64,000 nucleotides of DNA from Bacteroidetes bacterium ADurb.Bin037. GTDB lineage: Bacteria; Bacteroidota; Bacteroidia; Bacteroidales; UBA932. Position 1 is the stretch's first letter; every line of letters starts with the position of its first letter. The stretch spans positions 124,001 through 188,000 of the forward strand of contig MWER01000004.1 of the NCBI GenBank assembly GCA_002071175.1, written 5' to 3'. Made by a program: the position numbers and the translations under genes. Positions 45,206 through 55,195 of this stretch are shown here, piece after piece. A model generated the notes under the pieces. The model did no database searches, was not told the DNA's origin, and saw nothing but the letters and a program-made list of their open reading frames with translations.

Positions 45206-47248
45206 TTAGTTTGTTAATTGAAAATCCAATTGTTTTTGTTCGAGATTTGCTCTTGAAACACGTATGCGGACCTTTTGACCCAAAATATATTGCTTGTTGC
45301 TATGAGTTCCGGTAAGGGTCATGGCATCCTTGTCATAAACGTAATAATCGTCCTGCATATCCCGTAGAGCCACCATCCCTTCCACATGCGTTTCTTCAAG
45401 TTCTACATACATGCCCCATTCTGTCAGGCCAACAATGATCCCCTCAAATTCCTGTCCGACCTTATCCTGCATATATTCCACCATCTTGTATTTAATACTG
45501 GCTCTTTCAGCTTCAGTTGCCAGTTGTTCCGTTTGTGAAAGATGGATGCAACGCGTTTCCATTTCCCCAACCGGCATGCTCTTTCCGCCACTGAGATAAT
45601 GAATCAGAAGACGGTGCACCATCAGGTCAGAATACCTCCGGATGGGTGATGTGAAATGGGTATAATGATCAAAGGCAAGACCGTAATGACCCACGTTGTT
45701 GGTCGTATAGTGGGCACGTGCCATAGACCGCAGTGCCATGATCACAATCCCTCCCGCTTCGGGCTTTTCTTTTGCTTTGTCAAGCAACTTGTTCAATTCC
45801 CTGGCATAATCCCTCACTGTTTTGGTTTGTTTCATTTGATACCCGAAATGGTGTACAAAATTGCGGAAAGCAATCATTTTGTCCTCGGCAGGCGGTTCAT
45901 GAACACGGTATACAAATGCGGGTATTTTGCCGGTACCTTTATCTTTCTTTTTATTTATAAACTCGGCCACTTCGCGGTTTGCCAGCAACATAAACTCCTC
46001 TATAAGCCAATGTGAATCCAGTTGTTCCTTCAAATGAATGTTTACCGGTATGCCTTTTTGATCTACCTCCACTTTTACCTCAGGGCTCTCAAAAGCTATG
46101 GCTCCCCTTGAAAGGCGTTCCTTTCTGAGTTTATCTGCCAAAGTGTGCAGGAAAAATAAACTGTCGCGAATGGGGGCCGGAACAGGTCCTGAATCCGTCA
46201 ACACCTCCGGAACCTTATCCAGAACCGCCTGGGCTTCTTCGTAGGACATACGGCACGATGAGCGTATCACGGTCTTTCCGAACCAGCGGGAAACTACATT
46301 GTAATTATCGTCGAACTGAAATACGGCTGAAAAACAGAGTTTGTCTTCATTGGGACGAAGGGAGCAAAGTCTGTTGGACAGTTTTTTAGGCAACATGGGC
46401 ACGGTTCTGTCTACCAGATAGACTGAATTCCCTCTTTCATAGGCCGCCTGATCCAGCAAGGATCCGGGATCTATATAATAACTGACATCGGCAATGTGAA
46501 TGCCCACTTCCATAAACTCATTCCTTTCTCCTATCCGGCGGAACGACAATGCATCGTCATAATCCTTGGCATCGGACGGATCTATGGTAAATGTGGGCAC
46601 TTCCCGGAAATCAACCCTTTCTTTGATTTCTTCCTTTAGTATTTGGTCGCGCAGGCTTTCCGTTTCTGCTTCCACTTCTTTTGCAAATCTGTAAGGCAAC
46701 CCGTATTCTGCCAGTATGGCATGCATTTCCGTATCATTCTCCCCCGGAACACCCAACACGTCGGTTACATGACCGACAGGCATATTGCTCTTTTTGTCCC
46801 ATCCTGAAACCAAAACGGCTACTTTCTGACCGTTCCGTGCTCCAGACAATCCCCCTTTGGCCAAGGTTATATCAAAGGGCATGTTCTTGGAATCCGTTAT
46901 TACATATGCCTGATGGTCAACGATTTGAACAATCCCAATATAAGGTTTTGAGGATCGCTCCACAATGTGGATCACCTCACCCTCTACCCTGCGGCCTTTT
47001 CCCGGTCGGGCGGGAAACGAGGCTACACGAACGATGTCCCCGTGCAATGCCCCACCCAGCTTTCTGGCAGGAATAAATATATCTTCTACCGGAGACTCGC
47101 CTTCCCTGGCAGATACCAGAAGAAAAGCAAAGCCCTCCCTTGTCATACTTAATTTTCCTTCGTATTCAATGGCCCGTGAAGATTTCCGGTTTGATTTTCT
47201 TCTGTGGTCATTTCCTGACCGGACTTTTTTGTTGTTTCTTTTATTCAT
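45206..47248 (-). CDS. rnr: ribonuclease R
   Basis: A 680-residue RNB-family 3'-5' exoribonuclease that degrades structured RNA. A basic N-terminus (MNKRNNKKVRSGNDHRRK) precedes the cold-shock domains. The RNB domain has FTIDPSDAKDYDDALS with the catalytic aspartates, and a C-terminal S1 domain begins FEGIIVGLTEWGMYVELEE. ATG at 47248 chosen over 47260. A TACCTTTG box lies 9 nt upstream. lemA is cotranscribed. Confidence 0.95.
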   Translation of the reverse strand: MNKRNNKKVRSGNDHRRKSNRKSSRAIEYEGKLSMTREGFAFLLVSAREGESPVEDIFIPARKLGGALHGDIVRVASFPARPGKGRRVEGEVIHIVERSSKPYIGIVQIVDHQAYVITDSKNMPFDITLAKGGLSGARNGQKVAVLVSGWDKKSNMPVGHVTDVLGVPGENDTEMHAILAEYGLPYRFAKEVEAETESLRDQILKEEIKERVDFREVPTFTIDPSDAKDYDDALSFRRIGERNEFMEVGIHIADVSYYIDPGSLLDQAAYERGNSVYLVDRTVPMLPKKLSNRLCSLRPNEDKLCFSAVFQFDDNYNVVSRWFGKTVIRSSCRMSYEEAQAVLDKVPEVLTDSGPVPAPIRDSLFFLHTLADKLRKERLSRGAIAFESPEVKVEVDQKGIPVNIHLKEQLDSHWLIEEFMLLANREVAEFINKKKDKGTGKIPAFVYRVHEPPAEDKMIAFRNFVHHFGYQMKQTKTVRDYARELNKLLDKAKEKPEAGGIVIMALRSMARAHYTTNNVGHYGLAFDHYTHFTSPIRRYSDLMVHRLLIHYLSGGKSMPVGEMETRCIHLSQTEQLATEAERASIKYKMVEYMQDKVGQEFEGIIVGLTEWGMYVELEETHVEGMVALRDMQDDYYVYDKDAMTLTGTHSNKQYILGQKVRIRVSRANLEQKQLDFQLTN

Positions 47249-47257
47249 AATATCCGG

Positions 47258-47265
47258 CAAAGGTA
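47258..47265 (-). promoter_or_regulatory. -7 box of rnr
   Basis: TACCTTTG on the minus strand, 9 nt before the ATG at 47248; back to back with the gpmI box 15 bp away. Confidence 0.6.
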
Positions 47266-47280
47266 CACAAAATCTTTTCG

Positions 47281-47288
47281 TACCTTTG
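47281..47288 (+). promoter_or_regulatory. -7 box of gpmI
   Basis: TACCTTTG, exact consensus, 19 nt before the ATG at 47308. Confidence 0.6.
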
Positions 47289-47307
47289 TGAGTTAAGTTA
47301 CGTATCT

Positions 47308-48831
47308 ATGAAAAATGTACTTTTAATGATCCTGGATGGCTGGGGAGAAGGAAAACACGATCATACCAATGCCATTTATACTGCCGGTCAGCCACATATA
47401 GAAAAGCTCCGTTCAACATACCCCAACAGCACACTTAGCGCCAGCGGTGAAGACGTAGGGCTTCCCAAAGGACAAATGGGGAACTCAGAAGTCGGGCACC
47501 TGAATATCGGTGCAGGTCGTATAGTTTACCAGGATCTGGTCAAAATCAACAGGGCTTGCAGAGATGGGTCAATCCGGGAAAATAAAGAAGTCAAAGGTGT
47601 TTATCAATACGTCAAAAATTCCGGGAAGGCTCTACATCTGATGGGTCTTGTTTCCGATGGCGGCGTCCATTCTTCCATGGAACATCTTTTTACTTTCCTA
47701 GATATAGCACATGAATACGGCCTGAAAAAGGTTTACGTTCATTGCCTTATGGACGGACGCGATACGGATCCTATGAACGGTAAAGGGTACATTGAACAAT
47801 TGGAAGACCATCTTGCCCGCAGTACGGGAAAGATAGCAAGTGTCATCGGCAGGTACTATACGATGGACCGGGACAAAAGATGGGACAGGGTTAAGGTCGG
47901 TTACGACCTGGCCGTGCACGGCATAGGAACTCCTTTCAGGAGTGCGGCTGAAGGAATAGCTGAAAGTTACCGTCAGGGAGTTACCGATGAGTTCATCAAG
48001 CCTATCGTTTGCGTTGACAGTTCAGGTGTTCCTGTAGGGACCATAGGGAAAGACGACGCTATGATCTTTTTCAATTTCAGAAATGACCGCGCACGCGAGA
48101 TCACCCGTGTCCTGACCCAAGAGGATATGCCTGAATACGAAATGTACACCATTCCTTTGTACTATTGCTGTCTGACCCCTTATGACGATACTTTCAAAGG
48201 GCTCCACATTCTTTTTGATAAAGAGAACGTTGAGGACACCATAGGGGAAGTGATAAGCCGCAACGGGCTCAGACAATTGAGAATAGCCGAAACTGAAAAA
48301 TACGCGCACGTGACCTTTTTCTTTTCCGGCGGACGGGAAGAAGCGTTCCCTCTGGAAGATAGGATTCTTGTTCCATCCCCTAAGGTGGCCACCTACGACC
48401 TGAAGCCCGAAATGAGCGCTCCCGAAGTGACCGATAAGGTTATCCGGGCGTTGAAGAAAAAGGAATACAACTTCATCGTCCTGAATTTTGCCAATGGGGA
48501 TATGATCGGTCATACCGGGGTTTACGAAGCCATCTGCCAGGCTGTGAAAATCGTTGACCAATTGGCATACCAGGTGACCGAAACGGCCATAGAAAACGGT
48601 TATTCGGTGATCATCACTGCTGACCACGGAAATGCCGACAATGCCTTAAACCGGGACGGCTCACCAAATACCGCCCATTCCCTGAACCCCGTGCCTTTCA
48701 TTGTTGTGGACCCTGACGTTGCTGCTGTAGATAAGGGAATCCTGGCTGACATTGCCCCAACCATACTGGATCTGATGGAGATCCCGGCCCCCGCCAAAAT
48801 GACCGGAAAATCCCTTATCCATAAAAAGTAA
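47308..48831 (+). CDS. gpmI: 2,3-bisphosphoglycerate-independent phosphoglycerate mutase
   Basis: A 507-residue di-manganese enzyme that interconverts 3- and 2-phosphoglycerate in glycolysis. The alkaline-phosphatase-like core shows [10 protein letters not shown], the nucleophile segment [42 protein letters not shown] and the metal-binding [12 protein letters not shown]. Followed by dnaE at 6 bp. Confidence 0.97.
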   Translation: MKNVLLMILDGWGEGKHDHTNAIYTAGQPHIEKLRSTYPNSTLSASGEDVGLPKGQMGNSEVGHLNIGAGRIVYQDLVKINRACRDGSIRENKEVKGVYQYVKNSGKALHLMGLVSDGGVHSSMEHLFTFLDIAHEYGLKKVYVHCLMDGRDTDPMNGKGYIEQLEDHLARSTGKIASVIGRYYTMDRDKRWDRVKVGYDLAVHGIGTPFRSAAEGIAESYRQGVTDEFIKPIVCVDSSGVPVGTIGKDDAMIFFNFRNDRAREITRVLTQEDMPEYEMYTIPLYYCCLTPYDDTFKGLHILFDKENVEDTIGEVISRNGLRQLRIAETEKYAHVTFFFSGGREEAFPLEDRILVPSPKVATYDLKPEMSAPEVTDKVIRALKKKEYNFIVLNFANGDMIGHTGVYEAICQAVKIVDQLAYQVTETAIENGYSVIITADHGNADNALNRDGSPNTAHSLNPVPFIVVDPDVAAVDKGILADIAPTILDLMEIPAPAKMTGKSLIHKK

Positions 48832-48837
48832 TTCCCC

Positions 48838-51800
48838 ATGTCTTCTTTCGTTCACCTGCACGTTCATACACAATATTCCATACTTGACGGAGCGGCTTTT
48901 ATTCCGGATCTCTTTGCCAAAGCAGAAGCCGATAAGCAACCGGCCCTTGCCATAACGGATCATGGAAATATGTTTGGTGTGAAGGAGTTCCTGAATATTG
49001 CACAGAAACATCCTTCCGTTAAACCCATTATCGGCTGTGAGGTCTATGTCGCCCCGGAAGGCAGGTTGTTGCGGAAAAACAAAGAAGAGGCTACCACATG
49101 CCACCTGGTGTTGCTTGCAAAAAACCATACCGGTTATTTGAATCTGATAAAACTGGTTTCACAGGCCTGGATAGACGGTTTTTACTACAAACCGCGCATC
49201 GACCATGAATTGCTCAAACAGCACCATCAGGGACTCATAGCCTTGAGTGCCTGTCTGGCCGGAGAACTTCCCCGGCTAATTCTGGCCGGTAAGATGGATG
49301 AGGCATCACAGTTGGTAGCATGGTATAAAAAGTTGTTCGGCGACGATTACTATATTGAGCTTCAACGCCACAAAACACGCCTAAATACACAAAATGCCAA
49401 GACATGTTATGAGTTGCAAAAACAAATCGAGCCTCATCTGCTCTCCCTTGCACGGGAACATCATGTCAAAGTGGTAGCTACCAACGATGTGCATTTTGTA
49501 AATTACGAAGATGCTCCTGCGCATGACCGCCTGATCTGTATTGCCATCAATGAGGATGTGACCGATGAAAACAGGAAGCTCAAGTACACAGAAGAAGAAT
49601 ATTTGAAATCTTCCCAGGAAATGACCCGGCTGTTCTCCGATATTCCTGAAGCCCTGGCCACAACCCTTGAGATCGCCGACAAAGTAGAACCGTTTGATCT
49701 GGACCGCAAACCCCTCCTTCCTCATTTCCCGATTCCCGAAGAATTCTCCGATGCCAACGCTTATCTGCGACACCTGACCATTCGGGGAGCAGAACGCCTC
49801 TACGGCCAGATCACCCCGGAACTGAAAGAACGGATAGATTTTGAACTGGAGACCATTGCCTATATGGGTTATCCCGATTATTTCCTTATTGTCAGCGATT
49901 TTATCCAAGCTGCCAGGAATATGGACGTATGGGTGGGACCCGGAAGGGGTTCTGTGGCAGGATCGGTAGTCGCCTATTGTTTGGGCATCACACTGGTGGA
50001 CCCCATACGTTACGGATTGCTATTCGAGCGTTTTTTGAATGCAGACAGGATTTCCCTGCCCGATATGGATATTGATTTTGCCGATGACGGACGTAGTAAG
50101 ATATTTCAGTATGTAGAGAATAAATACGGGAAGGACCATGTGGCCCGTGTCGTTACATTTGGTACCATGGCAGCCCGCAGTGCCATCAGGGACGTGGCGC
50201 GCGTACAACGCCTGCCGTTGTCCGAAGCAGAACGGCTGGCCAAACTTATTCCGGATAGGCTTCCTGAAAAGGATGGAAAATCACAAATAATCAATATCGA
50301 CAATTCCCTGAAATATGTCCCGGAACTACAGGCTGCCCTCAAATCAGAAGATCCCCTTGTGAGCACTACTCTGAAATATGCACGAAGACTGGAAGGTTCC
50401 ATAAGAAATACAGGTATTCATGCCTGCGCCATCATCATTGGCCCGGATAATCTGACAAACCATATCCCTCTTTCAACAGGAAAAGATAAAGACACGGGGG
50501 AAGATATGCTTGTCTCACAATTTGAAGGTTCACTTATTGAACAGGTGGGAATGCTTAAAATGGATTTCCTGGCGCTGAAGACATTAAGTATCCTGAAAAC
50601 GTCGGTTGAAAACATCAAGACCAACCATAATATTAATATAGATATCAACAACATTCCCCTAACCGACGGACCAACCTACGAATTGTTCAGCCGCGGCGAC
50701 ACGGTAGGTGTCTTCCAGTTTGAAAGCGACGGAATGCGCAAATGGCTCAGAGAGCTCAAACCCACTTGTATTGAAGACCTTATAGCCATGACAGCATTGT
50801 ACCGCCCCGGTCCCATGGAGTATATCCCCGATTTCATTGACCGCAAACATGGTCGCAAGACCATAACCTACGATGTGCCCCAAATGGAAAAATACCTGAA
50901 AGAGACGTATGGGATCACGGTCTACCAGGAACAGGTGATGCTTCTTTCTCAGGAACTGGCGGGTTTTTCAGGATTTAAGGCCGATTCCCTCCGGTATGCA
51001 ATGGGGAAGAAGAAGCCCCAGGAAATGGAAACGATGAAGCAGGAATTCCTGGACGGTGGGAAAGCCCGTGGTTTTGATGAAGCCATCCTAAAGAAGATCT
51101 GGGTAGACTGGACTGCTTTTTCCCAATATGCTTTCAATAAGTCCCATGCCACCAGCTACTCTATATTAAGTTATCAGACAGGATACCTGAAAGCCAATTA
51201 TCCTGCAGAGTTCATGGCAGCCGTTTTGTCCAAGAGCCGTGATAACATAGAGGAAGTAGGCAAGTTTATGGACGAGTGCAAACGTATGGAGCTTAACGTG
51301 CTGGGACCCGATGTCAATGAGTCGATGCATGATTTTACGGTCAACAAACATGGTGACATCCGTTTTGGCATGGCCGGTATAAAAGGTGTCGGTTACCGTG
51401 CCGTTGAAAACATCATTCAAGCCAGGCAGGATGGAGAACCGTTCAGGGATATTTATGATTTCGTAGAACGGATCAATCTTAACACTTGTAACAGAAGGGT
51501 TCTTGAAAGTCTTGTTTATGCGGGTGCTTTCGATTCTTTTACCGATATCAAAAGGCATCAGTACTTCTTGCCTTTCAATAAGGATGGCCTGTTTCTGGAC
51601 AGTCTCATAAGATACGGGTCAAAAATACAAGAAGATAAGAATAAAGACATGTTGAGCCTTTTCGGAACGGGATCAGATTCACTGGCGCCGGTAGAAAAAC
51701 CGGCACCCCCGCATATAAACCTGGAAGTCCAGGAAGATTTTCTGAAAAAAGAGAGAGAAATGGTGGGTATCTACCTCTCTGCCCATCCGCTGGATCGGTT

Positions 51801-52428
51801 CAGTTTTGAAATGAAACACTTTACAAACCGCAGCTTACAGCAAATACAGGAAATCCTGGACGACGGACAGTATGAAGAACCTTTTGTGGCAAGGGAAGTC
51901 CGGGTTGGAGGTATTGTTACCAACGTCACTTCTGCTCTTTCTAGAAGTTCGGGAAGACCCTGGGGTACTTTTACCGTTGAAGATTATACCGCAAGCAGGA
52001 AATTTACTCTTTTCGGGAAAGAATACGAACAATTCCTGCCTTATATGCGAGAGGGGGAAGCCTTGTTGATCCACGGTTCCCTTCAGGAACGTATTCAATA
52101 TAGAAGAAGAGGACAAGATCCGAAGACAGTTGACGGTCCCAAAGAAAAGGAATTCCGGATCCTGGCCATATCGTTGTTGGCCAATGCCAGGGAATCGCTC
52201 CATTCCCTTACCTTAAATCTAAATGTGGAAAATATCTCCGGTTCATTCCGGAGCGAACTGGTTAAGGTTATGACGGATAATCCCGGAAAGATAACTGTCC
52301 ATTTCATTCTTAAGGACAAATCGAACAAAATGGCGGTAAAGCTGTTTTCCCGCTCACATCGCATTGATCTGACACCGGATCTGTTAAGCTGGATCCATAA
52401 GAAAGGTATTGAATTCTCTGTGGAATAA
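48838..52428 (+). CDS. dnaE: DNA polymerase III alpha subunit
   Basis: A 1196-residue replicative polymerase. The N-terminal PHP domain (HLHVHTQYSILDGA, AITDHGNMFG) is followed by the polymerase core with PDMDIDFADDGR, VTFGTMAARSAIRDVAR, ALYRPGPMEYIPDFIDRKHG and YAFNKSHATSYS, then helix-hairpin-helix and an OB fold (VGGIVTNVTSALSRSSGRPW). Length and motifs are those of DnaE1. Downstream of gpmI, and 4 bp short of ispD on the other strand. Confidence 0.97.
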   Translation: MSSFVHLHVHTQYSILDGAAFIPDLFAKAEADKQPALAITDHGNMFGVKEFLNIAQKHPSVKPIIGCEVYVAPEGRLLRKNKEEATTCHLVLLAKNHTGYLNLIKLVSQAWIDGFYYKPRIDHELLKQHHQGLIALSACLAGELPRLILAGKMDEASQLVAWYKKLFGDDYYIELQRHKTRLNTQNAKTCYELQKQIEPHLLSLAREHHVKVVATNDVHFVNYEDAPAHDRLICIAINEDVTDENRKLKYTEEEYLKSSQEMTRLFSDIPEALATTLEIADKVEPFDLDRKPLLPHFPIPEEFSDANAYLRHLTIRGAERLYGQITPELKERIDFELETIAYMGYPDYFLIVSDFIQAARNMDVWVGPGRGSVAGSVVAYCLGITLVDPIRYGLLFERFLNADRISLPDMDIDFADDGRSKIFQYVENKYGKDHVARVVTFGTMAARSAIRDVARVQRLPLSEAERLAKLIPDRLPEKDGKSQIINIDNSLKYVPELQAALKSEDPLVSTTLKYARRLEGSIRNTGIHACAIIIGPDNLTNHIPLSTGKDKDTGEDMLVSQFEGSLIEQVGMLKMDFLALKTLSILKTSVENIKTNHNINIDINNIPLTDGPTYELFSRGDTVGVFQFESDGMRKWLRELKPTCIEDLIAMTALYRPGPMEYIPDFIDRKHGRKTITYDVPQMEKYLKETYGITVYQEQVMLLSQELAGFSGFKADSLRYAMGKKKPQEMETMKQEFLDGGKARGFDEAILKKIWVDWTAFSQYAFNKSHATSYSILSYQTGYLKANYPAEFMAAVLSKSRDNIEEVGKFMDECKRMELNVLGPDVNESMHDFTVNKHGDIRFGMAGIKGVGYRAVENIIQARQDGEPFRDIYDFVERINLNTCNRRVLESLVYAGAFDSFTDIKRHQYFLPFNKDGLFLDSLIRYGSKIQEDKNKDMLSLFGTGSDSLAPVEKPAPPHINLEVQEDFLKKEREMVGIYLSAHPLDRFSFEMKHFTNRSLQQIQEILDDGQYEEPFVAREVRVGGIVTNVTSALSRSSGRPWGTFTVEDYTASRKFTLFGKEYEQFLPYMREGEALLIHGSLQERIQYRRRGQDPKTVDGPKEKEFRILAISLLANARESLHSLTLNLNVENISGSFRSELVKVMTDNPGKITVHFILKDKSNKMAVKLFSRSHRIDLTPDLLSWIHKKGIEFSVE

Positions 52429-52432
52429 AGAG

Positions 52433-53134
52433 TTAGTCTATCCAGTGTGCAAGGATGTCCAGGTCGCCGGGATAAGTAATCTTTAGATTTTTTTCTTCTC
52501 CCTGCACAATAAAGATCTTTTCCCTGGGAAGATATCTTTTTACTACGCCGCAATCGTCCGTTGCCGAAAAACCCGGATCATTCGATGCATATTTATAAGC
52601 CTTCGACAGGATCGATATCCGGAATCCCTGAGGTGTCTGGGCTCTTTGAAAAAAGTTCCTGTCGGGAACTCTCAGGATCTGGTCATTTCTGGGTCCCGTA
52701 AAAAACAAGGTGTCGGTTACAGGAACCGCTACACCGACTGCTACATAACGCTTGAGCGCTTCCAGCACATCCCCAATGATCCGTTCGCTGACCAAAGGTC
52801 TTGCCGCATCATGGAGGAGCAGATTGTCGTTTGGCCTGTCGGCAAAAGCTTTTACAGCTGCCTGGGAAGACTGAAACCGCTGTACTCCGCCTTCTACTAT
52901 GCGGGTCACCTTTTTCCAGGAGTTTCCTGCAATGATTTCGTTTATCCTGTCTTTTTCCCCGGGATCTACTACTATGGCAACCTGATCAATGCCGGGATGG
53001 GAGTCAAAGGCATCTACAGCCCTTTCCAACACCATGCGTCCTTTCAGGTCCTGATATTGTTTGGGTATGGAAAATCCTGCACGCAGACCTTTCCCTGCCG
53101 CCATGATAACAGCTATGTTTGCACATTTTTTCAT
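52433..53134 (-). CDS. ispD: 2-C-methyl-D-erythritol 4-phosphate cytidylyltransferase
   Basis: A 233-residue enzyme that couples MEP to CTP in isoprenoid synthesis. IMAAGKGLRAGFSIPKQYQD is the CTP-binding loop, LLLHDAARPLVS the metal/CTP segment, and RAQTPQGFR plus ATDDCGVVKRY follow. Start overlaps the serine hydrolase stop by 4 bp. Confidence 0.95.
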   Translation of the reverse strand: MKKCANIAVIMAAGKGLRAGFSIPKQYQDLKGRMVLERAVDAFDSHPGIDQVAIVVDPGEKDRINEIIAGNSWKKVTRIVEGGVQRFQSSQAAVKAFADRPNDNLLLHDAARPLVSERIIGDVLEALKRYVAVGVAVPVTDTLFFTGPRNDQILRVPDRNFFQRAQTPQGFRISILSKAYKYASNDPGFSATDDCGVVKRYLPREKIFIVQGEEKNLKITYPGDLDILAHWID

Positions 53135-54633
53135 TTAAATATCCTCACAAACGGACCCAAATCATCCCCGAAATCTATCGTAAAGGAATCTGCCCAGCCC
53201 GGTTTTGTGTTAACAATGAAAGTTATATCAAAGGCTTCATCCCGTGCACGGAAATGAAATGTGTTACCTGTTTTATGTTCTAATTTTGTATCTATGTCAT
53301 TGATTTTTAAACACAAACTCCCTTCGTCTTCGTATACTGAAACTTCTCCGAACAAATTCTTGAAATAAGTGCCTGTATAAATCTCGTTGTCAAGTGGTTC
53401 AACATATTCTTCCTCTTCTTTTGGTTTACGCTCTGCCGGTGGGCGCATATACTCGTCGTAAATCTTTGATATCCAATCTGATTTAACATCTCTATACAGG
53501 TCTATGATCTGTCTGATTATAGCCGTTTGCGGGGAAGTGGTGCTGCCCTGATTCATTAAAACGCTCACTCCCAGGTTCAGTTCCGGAACAAGAACTACCC
53601 ATGCCGTATACCCTCCGGCCAAACCGGTGTGGTTGATCAGTTTCCCCTGTACTCCCTGCTCAATACGCCAGCCCTGTGCATACAGGACAACCCGTTCGTT
53701 ATCCCAGGAACAGATGGTTTGGGGACTGAACAGGTATTTTACCGTCTCTTCCGACAGGATCTGTTTGTCTTTATACTTCCCGTTGGCAAGCCACATTTTC
53801 ATCCATTGACCCATATCGTTTGCATTGGACATAACGAAAGCTGCGGGAGAGACCGCCTGGAGCCATGCATATGAATCATCGCGATCGTCACGGGGAGTCA
53901 GCATAAGTCCTTGACTGGTCTTGCTCAAACGGTAACCGTATGCAAAGTTTTCTGCCGTGAAATAATGGTCTTTCCCCGTCGTTGTATGGTCCATTTCCAG
54001 TGGTTTGAAAATATACTCCTCAAGCGCTTTTTCCCAGGTTAGTCCGGTATATTTTTCAACTATGCGGGCTGCAATGGTATATAACGCATTGCAATAAGAA
54101 TAAGTGGTCCTGAAACTGGAAGATGGCCTGACCAGCCTGAACATATGATAAAGATCATCCCTCCCATACCCCAGGGCGGGAATAACGTCGAGGGCCTGTG
54201 GTAGAAATCCCGTCTTGTGGTTCATGATATCTTGCACAAGATAGTTCTCAGTCACCCACGGGTCATATAATTGAAAGTCGGAAAGATGGTCTGTTACGCG
54301 GTCCGTCCATTTTACATATCCCATGTCTACCACAATGCCCAGTAAGGCGGCAGTAAATGCCTTACTGGTAGACGCGTTTACAAACAAAGTATAAGCATCT
54401 GCCAGGGGTGCGTTTTCTTCTGCCCTTAATTTCCCCATGCCTTGTGCAAAAATTGTTTCACCGTCTTTGACCACGGTTACGGCCATGGCGGGAACATTCC
54501 ACATTTTCTGTACACGGGTGGCAATATTCTTTATCTCTCTCACCTGATGGGCGGGAGCGTGCTGTGCCTGCAAGGAAACAACGCCGAGTAAAAGAAAAAG
54601 TAAAAATGCAGTAAAACGCGTATGCTTCATCAT
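53131..54633 (-). CDS. exported serine hydrolase (beta-lactamase/AmpC fold)
   Basis: A 500-residue periplasmic protein of the beta-lactamase-related esterase/peptidase family. Signal peptide about 1-23 (LLLGVVSLQAQ). Active-site motifs: NASTSKAFTAALLG (SxxK), YSYCN (YxN) and HTGLAGGY (HTG in place of KTG). The C-terminal 100 residues form a DUF3471-like beta domain. It is probably a peptidase or esterase, not a true beta-lactamase. Operon partner of ispD by 4 bp overlap, with no evident functional link. Confidence 0.87.
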   Translation of the reverse strand: MMKHTRFTAFLLFLLLGVVSLQAQHAPAHQVREIKNIATRVQKMWNVPAMAVTVVKDGETIFAQGMGKLRAEENAPLADAYTLFVNASTSKAFTAALLGIVVDMGYVKWTDRVTDHLSDFQLYDPWVTENYLVQDIMNHKTGFLPQALDVIPALGYGRDDLYHMFRLVRPSSSFRTTYSYCNALYTIAARIVEKYTGLTWEKALEEYIFKPLEMDHTTTGKDHYFTAENFAYGYRLSKTSQGLMLTPRDDRDDSYAWLQAVSPAAFVMSNANDMGQWMKMWLANGKYKDKQILSEETVKYLFSPQTICSWDNERVVLYAQGWRIEQGVQGKLINHTGLAGGYTAWVVLVPELNLGVSVLMNQGSTTSPQTAIIRQIIDLYRDVKSDWISKIYDEYMRPPAERKPKEEEEYVEPLDNEIYTGTYFKNLFGEVSVYEDEGSLCLKINDIDTKLEHKTGNTFHFRARDEAFDITFIVNTKPGWADSFTIDFGDDLGPFVRIFK

Positions 54634-54647
54634 TTCCTGTTTTTATA

Positions 54648-54655
54648 CAAAAATA
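54648..54655 (-). promoter_or_regulatory. -7 box of the serine hydrolase-ispD operon
   Basis: TATTTTTG on the minus strand, 14 nt before the ATG at 54633. Confidence 0.5.
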
Positions 54656-54667
54656 CAAAGAAATCAG

Positions 54668-54675
54668 TAATTTTA
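54668..54675 (+). promoter_or_regulatory. possible -7 box of the GNAT gene
   Basis: TAATTTTA, one mismatch from consensus, 6 nt before the ATG at 54682. Confidence 0.3.
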
Positions 54676-54681
54676 CCTTGA

Positions 54682-55191
54682 ATGATCGTTTCTTTCCCCC
54701 ATATTGAAACCAAGCAGCAGATAACCCTTCTGTGTGAAATGGCCTCTGTTATCTGGAAAGAGGCCTACCGTGATTTGTTGTCCCCGGCACAGATAGCTTA
54801 TATGCTCGATCTGTTCTTTAATCCATCAGTCGTTGATAACCAGATATCCGAAGAACATTATGTGTACCATTTTATAACGGCAGACGGGATTACAGCGGGA
54901 TTTTTTGGGGTTCAGCCCCGTCTGAAAGAGAACTCTCTTTTCCTGAGTAAAATATATTTATTACAGAAATTTCGTGGAAAAGGCCTGTTCGGCCAGGCCA
55001 TGCACAAGATAATTGGAATAGCCCGGGAAAACGGTCTGCCTGTCATCAGGCTACAGGTAAACAAAAACAATACGGTGGCCATAAATGCATACATCCGGTC
55101 CGGGTTCTATATAGCCGGATCGGATGTATTTGATATTGGAAGCGGTTATGTTATGGATGACTACATTATGGAATATGTAATCTCCCGCTGA
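54682..55191 (+). CDS. GNAT family N-acetyltransferase
   Basis: A 169-residue single-domain acetyltransferase. The acetyl-CoA loop is KFRGKGLFGQAMHKII at about 95-110, followed by LQVNKNNTVAINAYIRSGF typical of motif B. The N-terminus (VIWKEAYRDLLSPAQIAYML) resembles small-molecule acetyltransferases; substrate unknown. It stands alone between a divergent promoter and secDF, which it meets with a 4 bp gap. Confidence 0.88.
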   Translation: MIVSFPHIETKQQITLLCEMASVIWKEAYRDLLSPAQIAYMLDLFFNPSVVDNQISEEHYVYHFITADGITAGFFGVQPRLKENSLFLSKIYLLQKFRGKGLFGQAMHKIIGIARENGLPVIRLQVNKNNTVAINAYIRSGFYIAGSDVFDIGSGYVMDDYIMEYVISR

Positions 55192-55195
55192 TCTT

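Noticed and set aside
48022..48627. 201-residue open frame antisense to gpmI
   Set aside because: It mirrors conserved gpmI codons and shows no protein-like motifs.
53131..54633. True class C beta-lactamase
   Set aside because: The SxxK/YxN pair is present but the KTG box is HTG and the C-terminal beta domain fits the general serine hydrolase family instead.
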